In this document: in pieces, positions 25,253-39,288 of the stretch | Position numbering within the stretch: position 1 is the stretch's first letter | How the letters are laid out: each line of letters starts with the position of its first letter | NCBI RefSeq assembly: GCF_000247815.1 | Contig: NC_021677.1 | Coordinates: 45,792,864-45,856,863, forward strand | Direction: 5' to 3' | DNA from: Ficedula albicollis | Lineage: Eukaryota; Chordata; Aves; Passeriformes; Muscicapidae | DNA length: 64,000 bases | Program-made: the position numbers and the translations under genes | Notes under the pieces: model-generated | What the model saw: only the letters and a program-made list of their open reading frames with translations | The model's database searches: none | Told to the model about the DNA's origin: nothing

Positions 25253-28200
25253 TTTTGTGTGTGAATTTCAGAACCTGTTTAAGCAGTCTGGACTGACAAT
25301 TTTCTCCTTTGTCAATCTGTTTCAACCATGCTTCCTAAACAGTTCAGAGACTCTGAATAAATTTTGGCATTCACTGCTGCTTATTATTCTTAAAGAAGAA
25401 AGCAAACCACAGATCCAGACCCAAAATCACCGTGAGTTTCTGATCCTGCTGGTAGCAAAATAGCCAGCTCTGACAGCAACCAAAGAGATCACTGATGGCA
25501 AAAGAAAGGGCTGCTGGTGTACTTTCACCATCATATTTAATGAATGCAGGGCTAAAGCCAGAACTAACTTCCCTGGGCTAGACGATACAACCATCCGTTT
25601 TGGAAAAAATCCATGGATTTTTAACCTTGGTTCATCTTTTGGCATCCAAATACTTTCATAACTGTTCTTTGCACTGAAAAACACCCCAACCCTATTTGAT
25701 AGGTTTTTGCCTGGCTGAAGTGAAATTGCATATTAAGACAATCACCATAGTAATGCTGCATGAGATTTATTTCTCCAAAGATTCTATTTTTGTAAGATGC
25801 ATATCTTATCTAAGTACTGGATAGTACATAGTGAAAGAATTCTCTACTTTCATTTCTGTGGAAGATTATACTTTTGATTTTACGTATATTTGTCTTCAAA
25901 AAAATAACAAAGACTGTTTTTGTCAATATCCTTGAAGTAAGTAAACTCCAGTCTTTTAAAAATTCTTATATCTCACAAAATGTTGTTTGTTTACTGGTAC
26001 AAAGTAGAGAAATTATTCAATGCAAGAAAATAGCTGTTTTATTTAGGAGTTACAAGAGATAAAGTATTGTCAAGGTATCTGACAGCTGTATTAATAATTT
26101 ATGCTTCTTTTTCAATTTTGAAAACACAGAGATGATCTCTGCAACACTATGAATTATTGCTTTGTTTCTTACCATGATACCAGATTAGTTAAATTCAAAC
26201 AATCTATGGTGCAAGGTAGCAAGTTGCAGTTGTTCAAAATCAAAGGCGTTTTGAACCTTTTTTTCACATCAGGCCTAATGAGGGGGAGAATTTCTCTTAC
26301 TATGAAGTAATAAAATAGAGTCACTTTTAGCAATAACAGCAACTCAGAGATACCAAGTGTGAAAGCACAAACAAAGACTGGTGGGGGGTTTTGCCTATTT
26401 TTCCACCTAGCCTAGCATGACACTGACCTAGCAGGCTTCTTTCAGTCCTACACTTCTGTGAAAAGAAATTTTGGCATCACCAGGCTGTGAGGTCCTTGAC
26501 TATCAAATCAAGTTTCATATTTTCATCCTTGTGTTATATCAATATGTAGTCTTCTACACAAAGTCCAGACTTCTAAGATTTGTTATAACCCTCGAGTGAC
26601 TTGCACGGTTCACTCAGATGCTGCAAATAATCAGTTTCTGTGAGCTGTTCATATTGTACCATTGCCTGTGTCAGACACCACTCTGTAGGTGAATGAAACA
26701 CAATTTCCACACAGGTGAAAAAAACTACTGATTAGAGCCATGCTTTACAATTATCTTAACAGTAAGCCATCAAGCTTCCTCTCTTTGTGAAAATAGTCAA
26801 TGATTATGCAGACTGCCCCATCAATACAGTAATAAAATAGAGATGTTGAATGAAATTTCAACCACATTATTGAAAAAATTCATAAGATTATACTACCCAA
26901 CCAAACAATTATACTGAAATATACCCTGGAAAAGCATAACTTGCCTCTGAAACAGTAAAATTTTCCATTCTGAGGAGTAATTCTAAACACCTTTTAGAAT
27001 TACTTAAGTAAAGACACTATTTTGGAGAAACAGCTGTCTATTTCTAGTAAATGCAGATGATTTAGTTTGTCGTATAATTTCTCACTCCATCTCACAAAAA
27101 ATTATATTCAGATTATATTCTTAGTGTAAAACTGAAATTCTTGTTTCAGTCCTGCTTTTATTCCTCTAGAGGAAAGTGCCATTTTCATAGATTTTTTTTT
27201 CTGTTTCAGGAAAAAAAACCATACTAATTCAAAATGAATCACAATCAATATGTAACTGCACATATTAAAAGGGCTCTGTGCAGTATTCGGGCAAACATCA
27301 AAAGTTTTTTCTTCAGTATTGTGCTACAGAAAAAGTGGTTCTTCAGATAAACTGTGAACCTGAAGAAAAAGCTGACTGATTCTTGGTTTCTTCATATGTT
27401 TGTTTTACTGAGTGATAATCTTTCTCTGTTTCCCTCATGTTATGAGGTATGAAGACAAAAAATTATGAGGTAACTTAGTTCTTTTTTACGTTTGTTTTGC
27501 TTGGGGGTTGTCAGGTTTGTTTGTTTTTGTGAGGGATTGGAGTTCTTTGTGGAAACAGAATGCTTAAGTAGTTTTCTTGGTTAACAATACTTATACCAAT
27601 GACCCCTTGTTTAAGTTTTTTTTTAACAGGCAGAGCAAGGATTAGCTTTTACTAGTTTGCACTTGACTTTCCATTTGAACTCACGATTCCCTTTTGGAGG
27701 GAAAGGTTTTATATCTCTATATAAAAAGTGATACACTTCGGATTCTCACTTTTTCCAAACCACCTTCATACTATTGCACAGACTTCATGGGAGTCTTATG
27801 CACCAGAGAAAACTTCCTGGACAGTATAAAAGCAGTGTACTGCAGATATCCACAAAATCATGCAGTTATTTTCAGAAAGCTACTGTAATCTTTTCAGGCA
27901 ATAATTTTGGGGATTTGTTTTACCTGAAACTGAAAGAGAGTAAATACTATAATTCAGCACAGCCACTCACTTACTCCCCTCCTTGCTGTGGGATAGGGAG
28001 CTGAATGAGATGAACAAAAGTGAGAAAAACTTGTGGGTCCTGCTAAAAGAGTTTCATAAGTGAAGGGAAGAGGAACCAACTCAGAGACCTGATCAAGAGC
28101 CTTACAGAAATTTACTGTTATTGGTCTCCAGAGACTAGGGCTTCATGAACTTTCGCAGGGTTTCCTGTACAGCAGTACTTTGTACTGTTCAGCCACATGT

Positions 28201-29761
28201 AAAATTATTTTTGTTGCTGATTTCTTCTTCTTTTATCAAGAGGAAGATACTGAAAGAATGTTATGCATTTTAACTTGGCTGTAGATATACAGAATGCCAG
28301 GCTTCTCCAGCATTAAACCTGTGGCAATTTAAGTCATTCTTGCATAGTCTAATCTCCTTTGCATGGAATGCTCTGGGGAATAACAATCTCCAACCTTATT
28401 TTCTCTGTATCACAAACTGCCAGATGCCACTCGTGGATGCTACACTCAGTTCTGCTATAAAGATTTACTTTGTGGAGATGCTGCTTCAAATGAGCCGTGG
28501 CATTTTACATTCTTGAGGAGCAAAGGAGCTCCTGGTTCTTTCTGTGATACAACAGTTGAAGCCACAGAAGAAACAGCACAGCAGTCATTAATGGGTTCAA
28601 AGCTGTATTTATAACTTGGAAAACAGCTGTCATTTTATGGTTTTGGATGTCACCCAGGAACTCTAAGATGAACATTAAAAGCTCTAAAGAGAAAAATGTT
28701 GTCACAGACCTTGGCAAGAAGGGTTAAAAGAGTGGCATAAGCAAATTGTGATCAATTGGTACAACCCAAAGTGTGAAAGGCAAAGTTGTTCAACTGGAAA
28801 TTAGAAGATCATATGCTATTCTAATTAATACACAAACTTTTAATTCAGTATTTTTAAGAAGAAAATTGTGTGCTACTGAAAAATAAACATAAGCTTTAAA
28901 CTAATTTCCTGAACTTGGCATTTTCTTTAGTTCTAAATTTAACTTGTAATAGTTGGTATGAAGGAAAATGTTTTGCAGTTGCCTTCCTGCTAGGAAACAG
29001 AAATGTAAATGCAAAACCAATATTTTAGCAATTACCTGCGTGAACAAGTATATATTAGGAAAATTAATTCTTTCAGCAACACTATCCATAACCAAGAATG
29101 AGGGTGATAAAGCAAAACCAACATATTCCTAGGAAGTTCAGTTTTAACAAAAGCACTCACAAATCACTTAATAAACTTTCTATTATGATTTCTGTTGAAA
29201 TTACGTCCCATACATGTGATATTTTTTCTCCTTCCAATATTTGAATAGTTTCATAATACTGAAATTATACAGAACTATATGTTCAATTTGTTTATCTACT
29301 TGATGCTTTATAAGTCCCGTGGAGGGAAAGTACAGGTCTAAATTGAGACTTCAAAGTAAGCTTTCACTGGAACTGTGGCGGTATACCCCTACACCTGAAA
29401 TTAGATTCAGGTTTTGAATGGTGAATTTGGTTATTAAAAGGTGACATCTTTGATTTTATACCTATTAGCATTAGAAGTTCGAAGTTTCTCAGAGTAAATG
29501 TCCCTAGTAATTTATCCACACTAACAATGTGGGAGTGTTTACGTATCCAGTTCTGTTTTACAGAAGTACTCTTGACACTTAGGAAGGCTTTTCATATGCA
29601 GACACCCATGTGAGGAGGTTGCCTCTTTGTCTGTAGTCAATTTAGTGAGACAGGCTTCTGAGTTATCCTGATATTAAGGATAATTTTTTGTTGTTGTAGA
29701 CATTTATGACATGATAAAACTGCATGTTATAACTACCTTTCAAGTTTGCTTTGAGCAAGGT
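25253..29761. other. Non-genic sequence, about 4.5 kb
   Basis: AT-rich with no supported gene, RNA or mobile element. Open frames are at most 90 codons and show no domain. Confidence 0.6.
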
Positions 29762-29901
29762 TACAGTGGTCCTGCAGAAGAGGCTCAGACTATGCTGGTG
29801 AAGTAACCTCTTACATTGAGATCCCACAGGATACAGTGGTCCTGCAGAAGAGGCTCAGACTATGCTGGTGAAGTAACCACTTGCATTGAGATCCCACAGG
29901 A
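29762..29901. repeat. Tandem duplication, 70 bp x 2
   Basis: Direct copies at 29762-29831 and 29832-29901 starting TACAGTGGTCCTGCAGAAGA. Two differences are visible (CTCTTACA versus CACTTGCA). The second copy abuts the next, unrelated doublet at 29901. Confidence 0.97.
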
Positions 29902-30146
29902 AATAAAGGCAGGGTGTTTTTTCAACCAAAATGAATCATATGAATTTTATAATCCTATCTGTGACTAGAGAAGAGCTATTATCTTGATTGCATATGACCA
30001 GATAAAAACTTGCCTTACAGTACAAATAAAGGCAGGGTGTTTTTTCAACCAAAATTAATCATATGAATTTTAGAATCCTGTCTGTGGCTAGAGAAGAGCT
30101 GTTATCTTGATTGCATATGACCAGATGAAAACTTGCCTTACAGAAC
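29901..30146. repeat. Tandem duplication, 123 bp x 2
   Basis: Direct copies at 29901-30023 and 30024-30146 starting AAATAAAGGCAGGGTGTTTT. About seven substitutions separate them, so this pair looks somewhat more diverged than its 70 bp neighbour. Confidence 0.97.
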
Positions 30147-30490
30147 TTAGTTTGATTGTACAATCCTATTTGTTAGCAGATGCATTTCAGGAAGCTTTTT
30201 ACTATTCAGGATCATGATAAATGTTTTAAGTACCAACATGCCAGAGACTGACACTAAACCATACACTTATGTGGAAGCTAACAGTGTTAAAAAACAATGA
30301 TTCAGTGATTAAGTGATTTCTCAGGACTGAAAAAACCCAACAGTCTCATTCCAGTTCACCTTATGATCTTTGTGACCTCATTGTTTTTGATGGCAATTTT
30401 CAATCTACTAGATACAATAATTTTTAATGAGTACATTTCAAAAGATAAAGTTTTAAAATTCCCAGTTTGCCAAGGCTTAAACATGAGATG

Positions 30491-30541
30491 ACAGTTTTTT
30501 TACATAGATCTAAATACAGTTTTTTTACACAGATCTAAATA
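30491..30541. repeat. Tandem duplication, 25 bp x 2
   Basis: ACAGTTTTTTTACATAGATC and its continuation are repeated at 30491-30515 and 30516-30540 with one T/C difference. It is immediately followed by the 88 bp doublet. Confidence 0.93.
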
Positions 30542-30542
30542 C

Positions 30543-30718
30543 AGGAAGGAAAAAATTATTCTTCTAGGTCACCGTGATGAACACAAGAGGGTTTATTAAA
30601 GATAAATTAATTTTTTTTTCTGCAATGGGCAGGAAGGAAAAAATTATTCTTCTAGGTCACCATGATGAACACAAGAGGGTTTATTAAGGATAAATTAATT
30701 TTTTTTTCTGCAATGGAT
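30543..30718. repeat. Tandem duplication, 88 bp x 2
   Basis: Direct copies at 30543-30630 and 30631-30718 starting AGGAAGGAAAAAATTATTCT. Two internal differences are visible (CACCGTG/CACCATG and TTAAAG/TTAAGG), plus changes at the very end. Confidence 0.97.
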
Positions 30719-32947
30719 GGTTTTCTGTATCTGATCCAAATCAAGATTTCTCTTTTTGTTAGATTCTAAGGTCTTCTTTGAAAGATTCAGCTTGTTTTGT
30801 CTTTTTAGGCTGCTGAAAACATGTATAGTCACTTCTCAAGCTCAGTGCTGCATGGAACAAATGTGCTCTTTGACTGCAATTTTCTGTCATTAATTTACTT
30901 TTAGTTTCTATATAATCATTTGTATCTTTCCTGCAATAAGTATTTCAAGAAAAGGGAGAGTCCTGTCCAATTTATTTCCAGAAAACTGGGTATAATACTC
31001 AAAATTTGCATTGTAATTACTTATGAAAGGATGCAATTCGTTTGGTTACTGTAACTCATTTGTCAGATGTAATTGAAATGACCTCAGGAAGTAGGTTAAA
31101 ATAGCACAGCTGATGCAAGTGAAAACCAAAATTTTCATAAAATGAAATATTCAGTGAATTGTAGTGGACAAGAAAGCTCAGAGAAAGCATCTTACTTAAC
31201 AGTTACAAATAAGGACAATACAAGGATACAAATATTTTCCAGCTCAGGAGCTAAGAATGAGAGGAATTAAATAATGATAACTCTGAAATTATCTAGTCAA
31301 AATAGGTCAACTCTGAATGTGCTGAAAATATTTTTAGAATAGATTAATCCATAATGAAACTGCTGGAATTAAACCTGCAATGAATGTGAAGCCACTTTTT
31401 TACAAAATTCTGTCAAGAATGTTGTGTAGGATTTCTAATATTAAAAGAATTCTTGAAACAAAACATAGATTCTCTTTCTTGAAAAACTTGCAATAATTCA
31501 GCACTGTAAGCCATTATTTTAGTGTTCTGAGATCCTGACAGAGTTCAAGTCCTTGAGAAAAACAATGGCCCAGAGCAGTGTGAGGTCACTACAGTAAACC
31601 TCCAGTGGCCCTTAGACAAATTCCATGGGCATGATCTTCAAATCAACAACAGAGCAGTCCAAATGTCCCTTCTCACTCTTTCATTTGTAAGTAAAACAGT
31701 AGTTATCACTGGTGAGAGCCAAAGCATGCTTTACATTATACCAGAAGCCAAAGAACTCTGCTGAAAACCAGAGTACCAGAGATTGCATGTCTCCCTGATC
31801 TTTGCCAGTGTTTCTCTGAGCAGACTGCAGTCCAAACCCTCCTTAGTGGAACTCTGTGCTTGAAATACTCAATATTGAGGTAGAGGGTTGCTCTCCACGG
31901 GCCCATCTGTTAGGCTGGTATCATCACACCCACTTAGGAAAGGCCATGCCAGTAGCAACTGGGTTTAAAGTGCCAGCCAAGGATAAGTTTTATGGGAACA
32001 GGTTTCAGAGGATGCCTTTTGTCAAAACCTCTTTGCATTTGGAAAGGAAAGAATCCTATTTCTTGTAAAAGGAGGAGATTATAACCTGAGATGCAATGGA
32101 ATGCTAAAGACAAGCTTCAGAAATGTCATTTTTGTCTTTCTAGGAAAAGGTGTTTTGTGGTACCAGTGAGACAGTGCAGCAATGACCTTTGCAGTAATCT
32201 CTTGAAACTGGTTAGACTCTTAACACATCTTAGAGATTTACAAAATGGCTTGCTGGAATTTTATATGATGTGTTCAGACAGAATATGTTAGCTTGAAAAC
32301 CAATGATACACCAAAAAAGAGAAATCTTAGTTATGTACCAATCTGAAACAAAACCCATTTATGTTCAACCTCTGTATTACAAGCTGTTAATAATGTGCCA
32401 AAAAAACATGGACATAAAAGCAGTAATCCATAAGAAAGAGACTGAGGTGAGGAAGGAAAGGTGGCCTTGTTGGCAGACAAGGATATTTTATCTTTCCTCA
32501 GAAATTATTTGTTCAGAACTGCCTGCTCCCCAGCAGCCTTTCACGGCACTCACAGCAGGCGTTTCATCTTAACAACTGTGCTAGCCTTTTTATTTTCCTC
32601 CCTTTCAGTACTCACTTTCTGCTTTGTCATCAGTTCAATGTCATTCATTACCAGGAATATTCTCTCAACCGGCACATTAGTGCCTGTGAAAGAAATGCCA
32701 ATGCAAATTTGGACAACGCTCAGGGAGTGTGAAAACTAAAAGGGATTTCTTTTATTAGGTGAAAATCTCTCCATCCCTCCTGTAAAAATATATTCTACTC
32801 TCCTGCAAGACAATCGCATAACTTCATTTTTACCCTTTATTAGAGGATCTAAACCTTTATGTGTCATTTATAGCATTTCCCCTAGAAATTAAAATCATTG
32901 AGATTTTTCTCACATTTCCATTGTGGAATGCAGAACAAAAAGTACCA
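30719..32947. other. Non-genic sequence, about 2.2 kb
   Basis: No gene or recognised repeat. Several plus-strand frames of 66-92 codons between 31856 and 32739 follow one another but are in different frames, have stops between them and show no domain. Confidence 0.55.
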
Positions 32948-33083
32948 TCCTTCAGGAATATCCTTGCACAGACTGTAGTCATGAATAGTTCATAGTTCAC
33001 GATCTTTTTCTTCTCTCCTTCAGGAATATCCTTGCACAGACTGTAGTCATGAATAGCTCATAGTTCACGATCTTCTTCTTTAC
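32948..33083. repeat. Tandem duplication, 68 bp x 2
   Basis: Direct copies at 32948-33015 and 33016-33083 starting TCCTTCAGGAATATCCTTGC. They differ at AGTTCAT/AGCTCAT and in the closing pyrimidine-rich run. Confidence 0.96.
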
Positions 33084-35650
33084 GGACTGTGGGGCTTATT
33101 CTTAACATTGGCATTAACCCTAAAACACAGTAAAGCTCCTAAGGACTCTAGGCACTGAAAAGAGAATTTCCCAAATGTAGATCCCTTACTACCCTGACAT
33201 ATATAACAGAATCCTGGCAGAGTCTTTACCCTTGCTGATGCACTGATGTAAAACCACACTACTGCGAGGATCTCCAGCTGATGGAGAGCAGCAGGAGGCA
33301 CAGCCTCAGTCTGTGTGTCACTATCATACTGGATAGACAGCTGAAGGTCACTCAGGCAAGGCAAAAAGAATTTGAATTGTTAAAAAAAAATGGCACCCAT
33401 CCCCATTTTCTGCCTTCTCAGATAGGCTTGATAATTCACTGACTGGAACTTAATAACACTCAACTGTGAACTTTGTACGGCAGCAAACACATGAAAAATC
33501 TGGCTTTGATAGACTACTGAGAAAGGAATAAAGGCATCCTTCCTTTCTTCTTCATGAGGATCTAGATCAGAATTGGAAGAACTCTATGCTGAACTCAAAT
33601 TAAGCCACTTGCCTTGAATCTTCTCAAGTACCTCTGCAATAAACAGGGAATTAAGTAGCAAATTCCACTTGCATGCATAAATGACACAGGTAAGCAATTA
33701 AATGTACACATGTTAAATGATATTTGTGAAGAACATAGCAGAAAAGCAGAAACTTGGGTTGTGTGGGAAAATATTGAAAAAATCAGAAGTTGTTTCCTAT
33801 TAATTCTTTTATTAGAACATTTACTTACTAAAGGAACAGCTGGCCAGCAGGACAATAATCTATTTTGAACATAAAAGGTAGAAATTGGCACAAAGATGCA
33901 ACAAAGATGCTACTAAAGAAGACGTCATCTTGGCAGGAAAAACACATGAGTTGTATTCTGAAAGAAGACATAGGAATTTGTTTCATTTAAACAAGAGTGG
34001 GGAAGAAAGTTCATGACATGAGAGGTTTCAGGAATTTTTTGTCCTGCTCAAGCTTGTCTCTCATTTTCATTAGCCCAGCCTGGCCCACACAAATCCTTTC
34101 TGCTTTCTGTTCTTCTTGCTGAGAGAATGAGCATCAGTTTCATTAACACACTTTCTCAAGTGCTACTTGCAATCAGTTATCCATATCCCAAATAAGAAAC
34201 GGGTAATAGGGAAAACTCCTACTGGTTTAAAAAATCAATTTAAAGGCCAAATTTTTATCTTTCCTTCTTGTCTACAAGATAAGCCAGTTCATCTTATTGT
34301 GAAGAAATCTACCACAGGAATTTTATGAGATTCAGTGAACTGCATGTATTTCTTTACTGACAGAATTTACAGTAATTACAGGTGAACAATTCAAACAGTT
34401 ACAGTTTTGACTTCTTGTGGTTATCGGGGTGTTGCTGTGCCAGGAGTTGGATGGTTCTTGTGGTTTCCTTCCAGATCATTATATTCCCTGACAGATGTTC
34501 TGACTGATAGCTGACTGTGTTAGAATTAGTTGAGTTTGGGACGAAGCTATTGGTCACATAAAGAAACATTATTTTTTAAATATCTATTATTAACTACAGA
34601 CAGAAATCTCTGGTTTTGGATCTTATTATAGATATTATTGTTAAACCAAGTCATATGAATTTAATGACTTATGTTCTATTTCCAATAGGCTGTTAGGAAG
34701 AGCAATACTTTCCAACAACTCAGTTTCCTCATTTGTAAAATAAGGATAATGGCAACCAACATCTTTTATAAACCTGCAAACCTGTGGTTAAAAAGTTATA
34801 TTAATTTTAACTATTTATTATTTCTTTGATTAGTTCTCCCTCAGATATAAGCTTAATTCTGTTGACAATGTGTCTTATGTGCCTGAATTAAAAGTTAATT
34901 GACATATGTGGATGCTTTAGAGGCCTTAATGTGTAATTTTTTTGACAAAGCAAATCTGCTCAACACTCCTTTGAAAGTCTTTCAAGTCCACTCTATTTTT
35001 GCCATGAATGACCATGCTGGAGAACACTTGGTCACAAGGCACACAACCTTTTCCAGCTAGCAGTCTTTTCCTTTCTTGGGATCTTGACAAAACAGTTGAC
35101 AGATCATTTATTTTCTTTCCTGACTCTGGCAAGGCTCTGGATGAAAATAACATTTTAACAAAATATCATAACACAACTTTCATGTTTCCTCCTCAGTTCA
35201 TCTCAACTCCCTCTACTAGTCATCCCCAGAATCATATTAAATCTGGAGGACTGCCATTCTTGGACTGTGCATGCTGTCAGCCATCTGAACCACAAACATC
35301 AAATAAACACACAAAAGAGCTGCTTTTCTCCAATGTTAGATAAAACAAATTTGTGCCCTGACATAAAAGCACTGAGATGTCTCACACAAAATACAGATCA
35401 GTGAGGACCATCTGGTTGGTTTCATTTACAGCCAGACACCAAAATGAGGAAACTTGTCCCACTACAAGAAAGGATTTTCTTTTGGAATTACAGCAACATG
35501 CTGGATTGTATACTGAGTCAATGGTTTGTTTAATATCTAGCTGTAGGAAAACAAACAAAATGAACTGGATTGTAAAGCTAGTAACAGGCTCTGAATCTAA
35601 ACAGACCGAACTCCTCAGCAGAAAGGGTTATGCAGCAGTATCTCTCGAAA
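33084..35650. other. Non-genic sequence, about 2.6 kb
   Basis: No supported gene. Frames at 33080-33364 and 33595-33891 (minus) and 35008-35343 (plus) are unrecognised. Confidence 0.55.
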
Positions 35651-36085
35651 TCACAAAGATCATCCAGAGGCTGGAGTACCTCTCCAGTGAAGACATGATG
35701 AGAGTGTTGAGCTTGTTCAGCCTGGAGAAGGCTCCAGGCAGACCTCAGAGCACCTTCCAGTACCTAAAGAGAGCTTATAAGTAAGATGGAGACACATTTT
35801 TTAGCAGGGCCTGTTGCAACAGGATAAAGGTCAGTGGTTTCATACTAAAGGAGTGTAGATTCAGACTAGATAGGGGAAAGAAAACTTTTACAGTGAGGGT
35901 GTTAAAACACTGTCACAAGTTTCCCAGAGAGATGACAGATGCCTGGTCCCTGGGAACATCCCAAGACAAGTTGGACAGAGCTCTGAGCAGCCTGTTTTAG
36001 TTGAACTTGGCCTCACTTATTGCAGGGGGGTTGTACTAGACGTCCTTTAGTGGTACCTTCCAAGCCAAGCCCTTCTGTGATTCTA
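35651..36085 (+). mobile_element. CR1 LINE 3' end, plus strand, about 0.43 kb
   Basis: Landmarks are CACAAAGATCATCCAGAGGC, TTGTTCAGCCTGGAGAAGGC, CACCTTCCAGTACCTAAAGA, AGCAGGGCCTGTTGCAACAG, GAGCAGCCTG and the 3' end CCTTCTGTGATTCT. It is 5'-truncated with moderate decay. A 135-codon plus-strand frame (35377-35784) ends inside it and is not a gene. Confidence 0.92.
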
Positions 36086-39000
36086 AACACAAACTTATGA
36101 AGTCCACACAATGTGGCAGGTAGACCTAGAATGGCATCTTCTCACCTTTAAATTGCCAATAGCAATTTGTCTTCATTTATTTTTTGCAAGTATTTTGAAG
36201 ATATGGGCATGCAGAATCCATATGATTATTATTTATGAGTGTCTTCAGAGACAAATCTTGGTCTTGTTAGAGCCAGTGGGACCATGTAATTTTTCTTCCA
36301 TTCCTCTGTCAAGTATACACTGCTATAACTTTTCTGAAGAGATCAGGGTCCACACTGCTGCCCTCATTCACATGATAGACATCTTTGGCTGTTCTTGTAA
36401 GGAGAAAAACTGCAGAATCAACTTCTTGATTTGATTTTTTTAAATTATCATGTAATGCACAAGTGAGTATTTATTTCAGTAATCTTATGCATTTAATGTA
36501 ATCTTACTGGATTTAGTTCACCCCTAGAGTATTTACACTGACATTAGCATTCTATCTCTATTGGAATGACACCAGAAATGAATTGGGCATATTAGCCACA
36601 GCAACGCTGCACAGAACATAAATCAATGCACAATATATCTGTTACTTAATATTGTACTTTGTTTATAGTAATACTATATAAAAATTTAAAGCTCCAGTCA
36701 GCAGCTGGCATTTTTAAAATGTCTGAATTGCACAGATGTTTGCTGTGCCTCTCACGAAATAAGAAAGTTTGTTTCAGAATTTGATGACACTCAGTGAATT
36801 TCACTGAGTACCTTGTAGCAGAGGTAGTACAGTTATAACCTTTCCCATATGAACACTAGTAAAGCAGCACAAGTAACTGTGCTTCATCTTGTACATGTGT
36901 TCTCCATGGCTAAACACATGCACATGAACGTGTGTGATTGTGTCTCTACAGCACTGTGTGCTCACAGGACATTCTGGATTGTTGAAGTCTGGTTAAGTTT
37001 TCTCCCTCACAAAGCTTCTCTTTATTAGCAGACCTGCTCTTTTAAAGTAATGTGCACGACTTATTATCTTCCTTTGCTCTCTCCACGCACTTCTGGTATC
37101 AATTTACTTGAGACTTGAGTCTCATGAGAAGTTCCCTGAGAAGGGACACCAATCTTCGTAAGGCTCTGCAGAACATGATCACCAGAAGAGCTCCACACTT
37201 GCTGTCAAGTTACACACAAATTAAGACAATGCCACTTTCCACTTGAGGTAATATAAGTCATATATTCAGGGCCACCCAAAAAGTTTATTGTTGTCCTCTT
37301 GCTCTGTAGGTAGTTGTTAATGTTCTAGATAATTCAATTTAATTTTTTTTTTTTACACATGAAGTAAAAAAAAAAAGTTTTGAAAATGAAACTAAGGAAG
37401 ATATCAGACTACAGAAGTATATTTATTTTGTTTGTTTATTCTTTCTTCCTTTAAATCACAGAACTTAAGCAGTTTGTTTTCTGCACAGATCATTTGACTT
37501 AGATGGAATTTGCAATAGCTTCTTCCTCAGAAATTAAGTCAAAACAAAGGAGTATATATGCAGCCTATATACACAGCAACTCTTTTCAGTTTATTTAATT
37601 TGATCCTATCTCTAATCTTCCGTTATATAGATATGAGTGCAGTATTAGGAATAAACTTTGAAACAGCCAAAATTTTTAAGATTTGTTCCCTAAGATCAAA
37701 TGTTTGGTTTTTTTAAAAAATGCTGGTTTAGCACTAGTTAGAGTTCTAGAGTGTTTCAAAGTACAGAACTTTGAAATTTCACTTTGAATTTTTATGACAG
37801 CTTTAACAGCACAGACCTAAGGGTAATTTTCAAAAAGCCATCATTGCTGACTTTTATTGGCAATAGTAAGTTACCATGAGATCTCTTAAAGGCTGCAACA
37901 ATGAGCAGCTATATCAAATTTACATAAAATTAATTCAGAACACTTCTATGCCACATATTTGCTAACTGCATGACTATAACACCTACAAAATAGACTCAGT
38001 TGTGTGAGTGCTAGATCAACACAAGGGGAAAACACTTCCATAGTAGTTTCATTAGTGTTATGCATCCTATTAAATGGATTACTTATCTATTAGTCATTGC
38101 AATAAAAATCAGTGCAATGGGCTGATTTTGAGAAACAATCTCATATTTTGTCATTAAATATACATTCAAGTGACTCTATTTACATATATTAATTCAGAAT
38201 ACAGTACTTGGATGATTCATTTAAATACATATACATGTAGGATATGTCACAAGGAAGCAGAAAGTTTTATATATTATGTTCTTGAGACCTTGGAGGATAA
38301 TTGATAGGATGCTGCAATCTTTATCATTCAACATAACCATTGATTCTAATGGATTGACTCTTAATTTAAGTTGCTTGATTATACCACATCTCTACATGGT
38401 TATTCTTATCTGAAATGACATGTAACTAAAACTTAGAGCACTTAGAGCAGTTAGGTCTTCTGCAGCTGTATTTAAAAAAGTGAGACAATGTCCTTCCAGA
38501 TATATATACATGCAGACTGTCCTTGCAGATGCTTTCCCCCTGAAATCAAGCCCACAATATAGTAAGGCAACCAATGTTGCACATGATCTCTAGAAGATTT
38601 GAAATACAAATTCAATGTGACCTCAAATTTTATTTCTTTTAAACATCTGCTGAAGTTTTGATTATTTTACAGGGATACTTCCAACTTTCAATTTCAAATA
38701 TTTACCCACATCAGTTACTAGTATCTCCTGGGGAAGATGCTTCTTCTTCCATTGTGTTGCATTAATGTAACTGTAAAGATGTAAGCGTCCTACTAGTTTA
38801 CACACACAGGAGGAAGAAAATAGTTACCCTTAATATCCCCCATCATCTTTTTGCATCAAGCATTTTTCACCAGCTATCACAGCCCTGGGGTAAATTGTGC
38901 TTGATGTAACAGAAACAAAACCAAACTTTTTTCCAAATTCTAACCAAAGCTTTTTTTTTTTTTTCAGTCTCTGATAAACAAAAACAATGGCTCAAATGTT

Positions 39001-39288
39001 AGCTTTGCAATTCCATGTTCCGGCAGGCAGGGGACACAGATCTCTCCAAAAACACTCTAGGAGAGACCTTTTTCTTCCAAAAGAAGTCTAGCTGGGTCAA
39101 AGAGTTTTAGCTCCTGAAAGCTGTTGGTGTTTTCTCCCCCAGAGAGAGCTTTCTCTGGCACCTCATCTTCCAGAGGATTGAGTCTTGTCATCTCAGTTTC
39201 ACAATTGCAGGAGAGCTCCTTGTAACAAAGATGAAAAAAGCATCTGGCTTTGAGAAAAATATAATCTCCATCATCCAACTGAGAGTGA
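36086..39288. other. Non-genic sequence, about 3.2 kb
   Basis: No gene is seen. It holds a 21 bp near-perfect palindrome at 36789-36809, a T12/A11 inverted pair at 37343-37376, and a T14 run followed by CAG at 38951-38967. Confidence 0.55.
37343..37376. repeat. Poly-T / poly-A inverted pair
   Basis: Twelve T at 37343-37354, an 11 bp spacer, then eleven A at 37366-37376. It could fold as a hairpin but is low complexity. Confidence 0.8.

Noticed and set aside
35377..35784. 135-codon plus-strand open frame
   Set aside because: Its 3' part is the CR1 at 35651-36085 and its 5' part is unrecognised.
38951..38967. T14-CAG as a splice acceptor
   Set aside because: The sequence downstream has stops in all frames soon after and no coding character.
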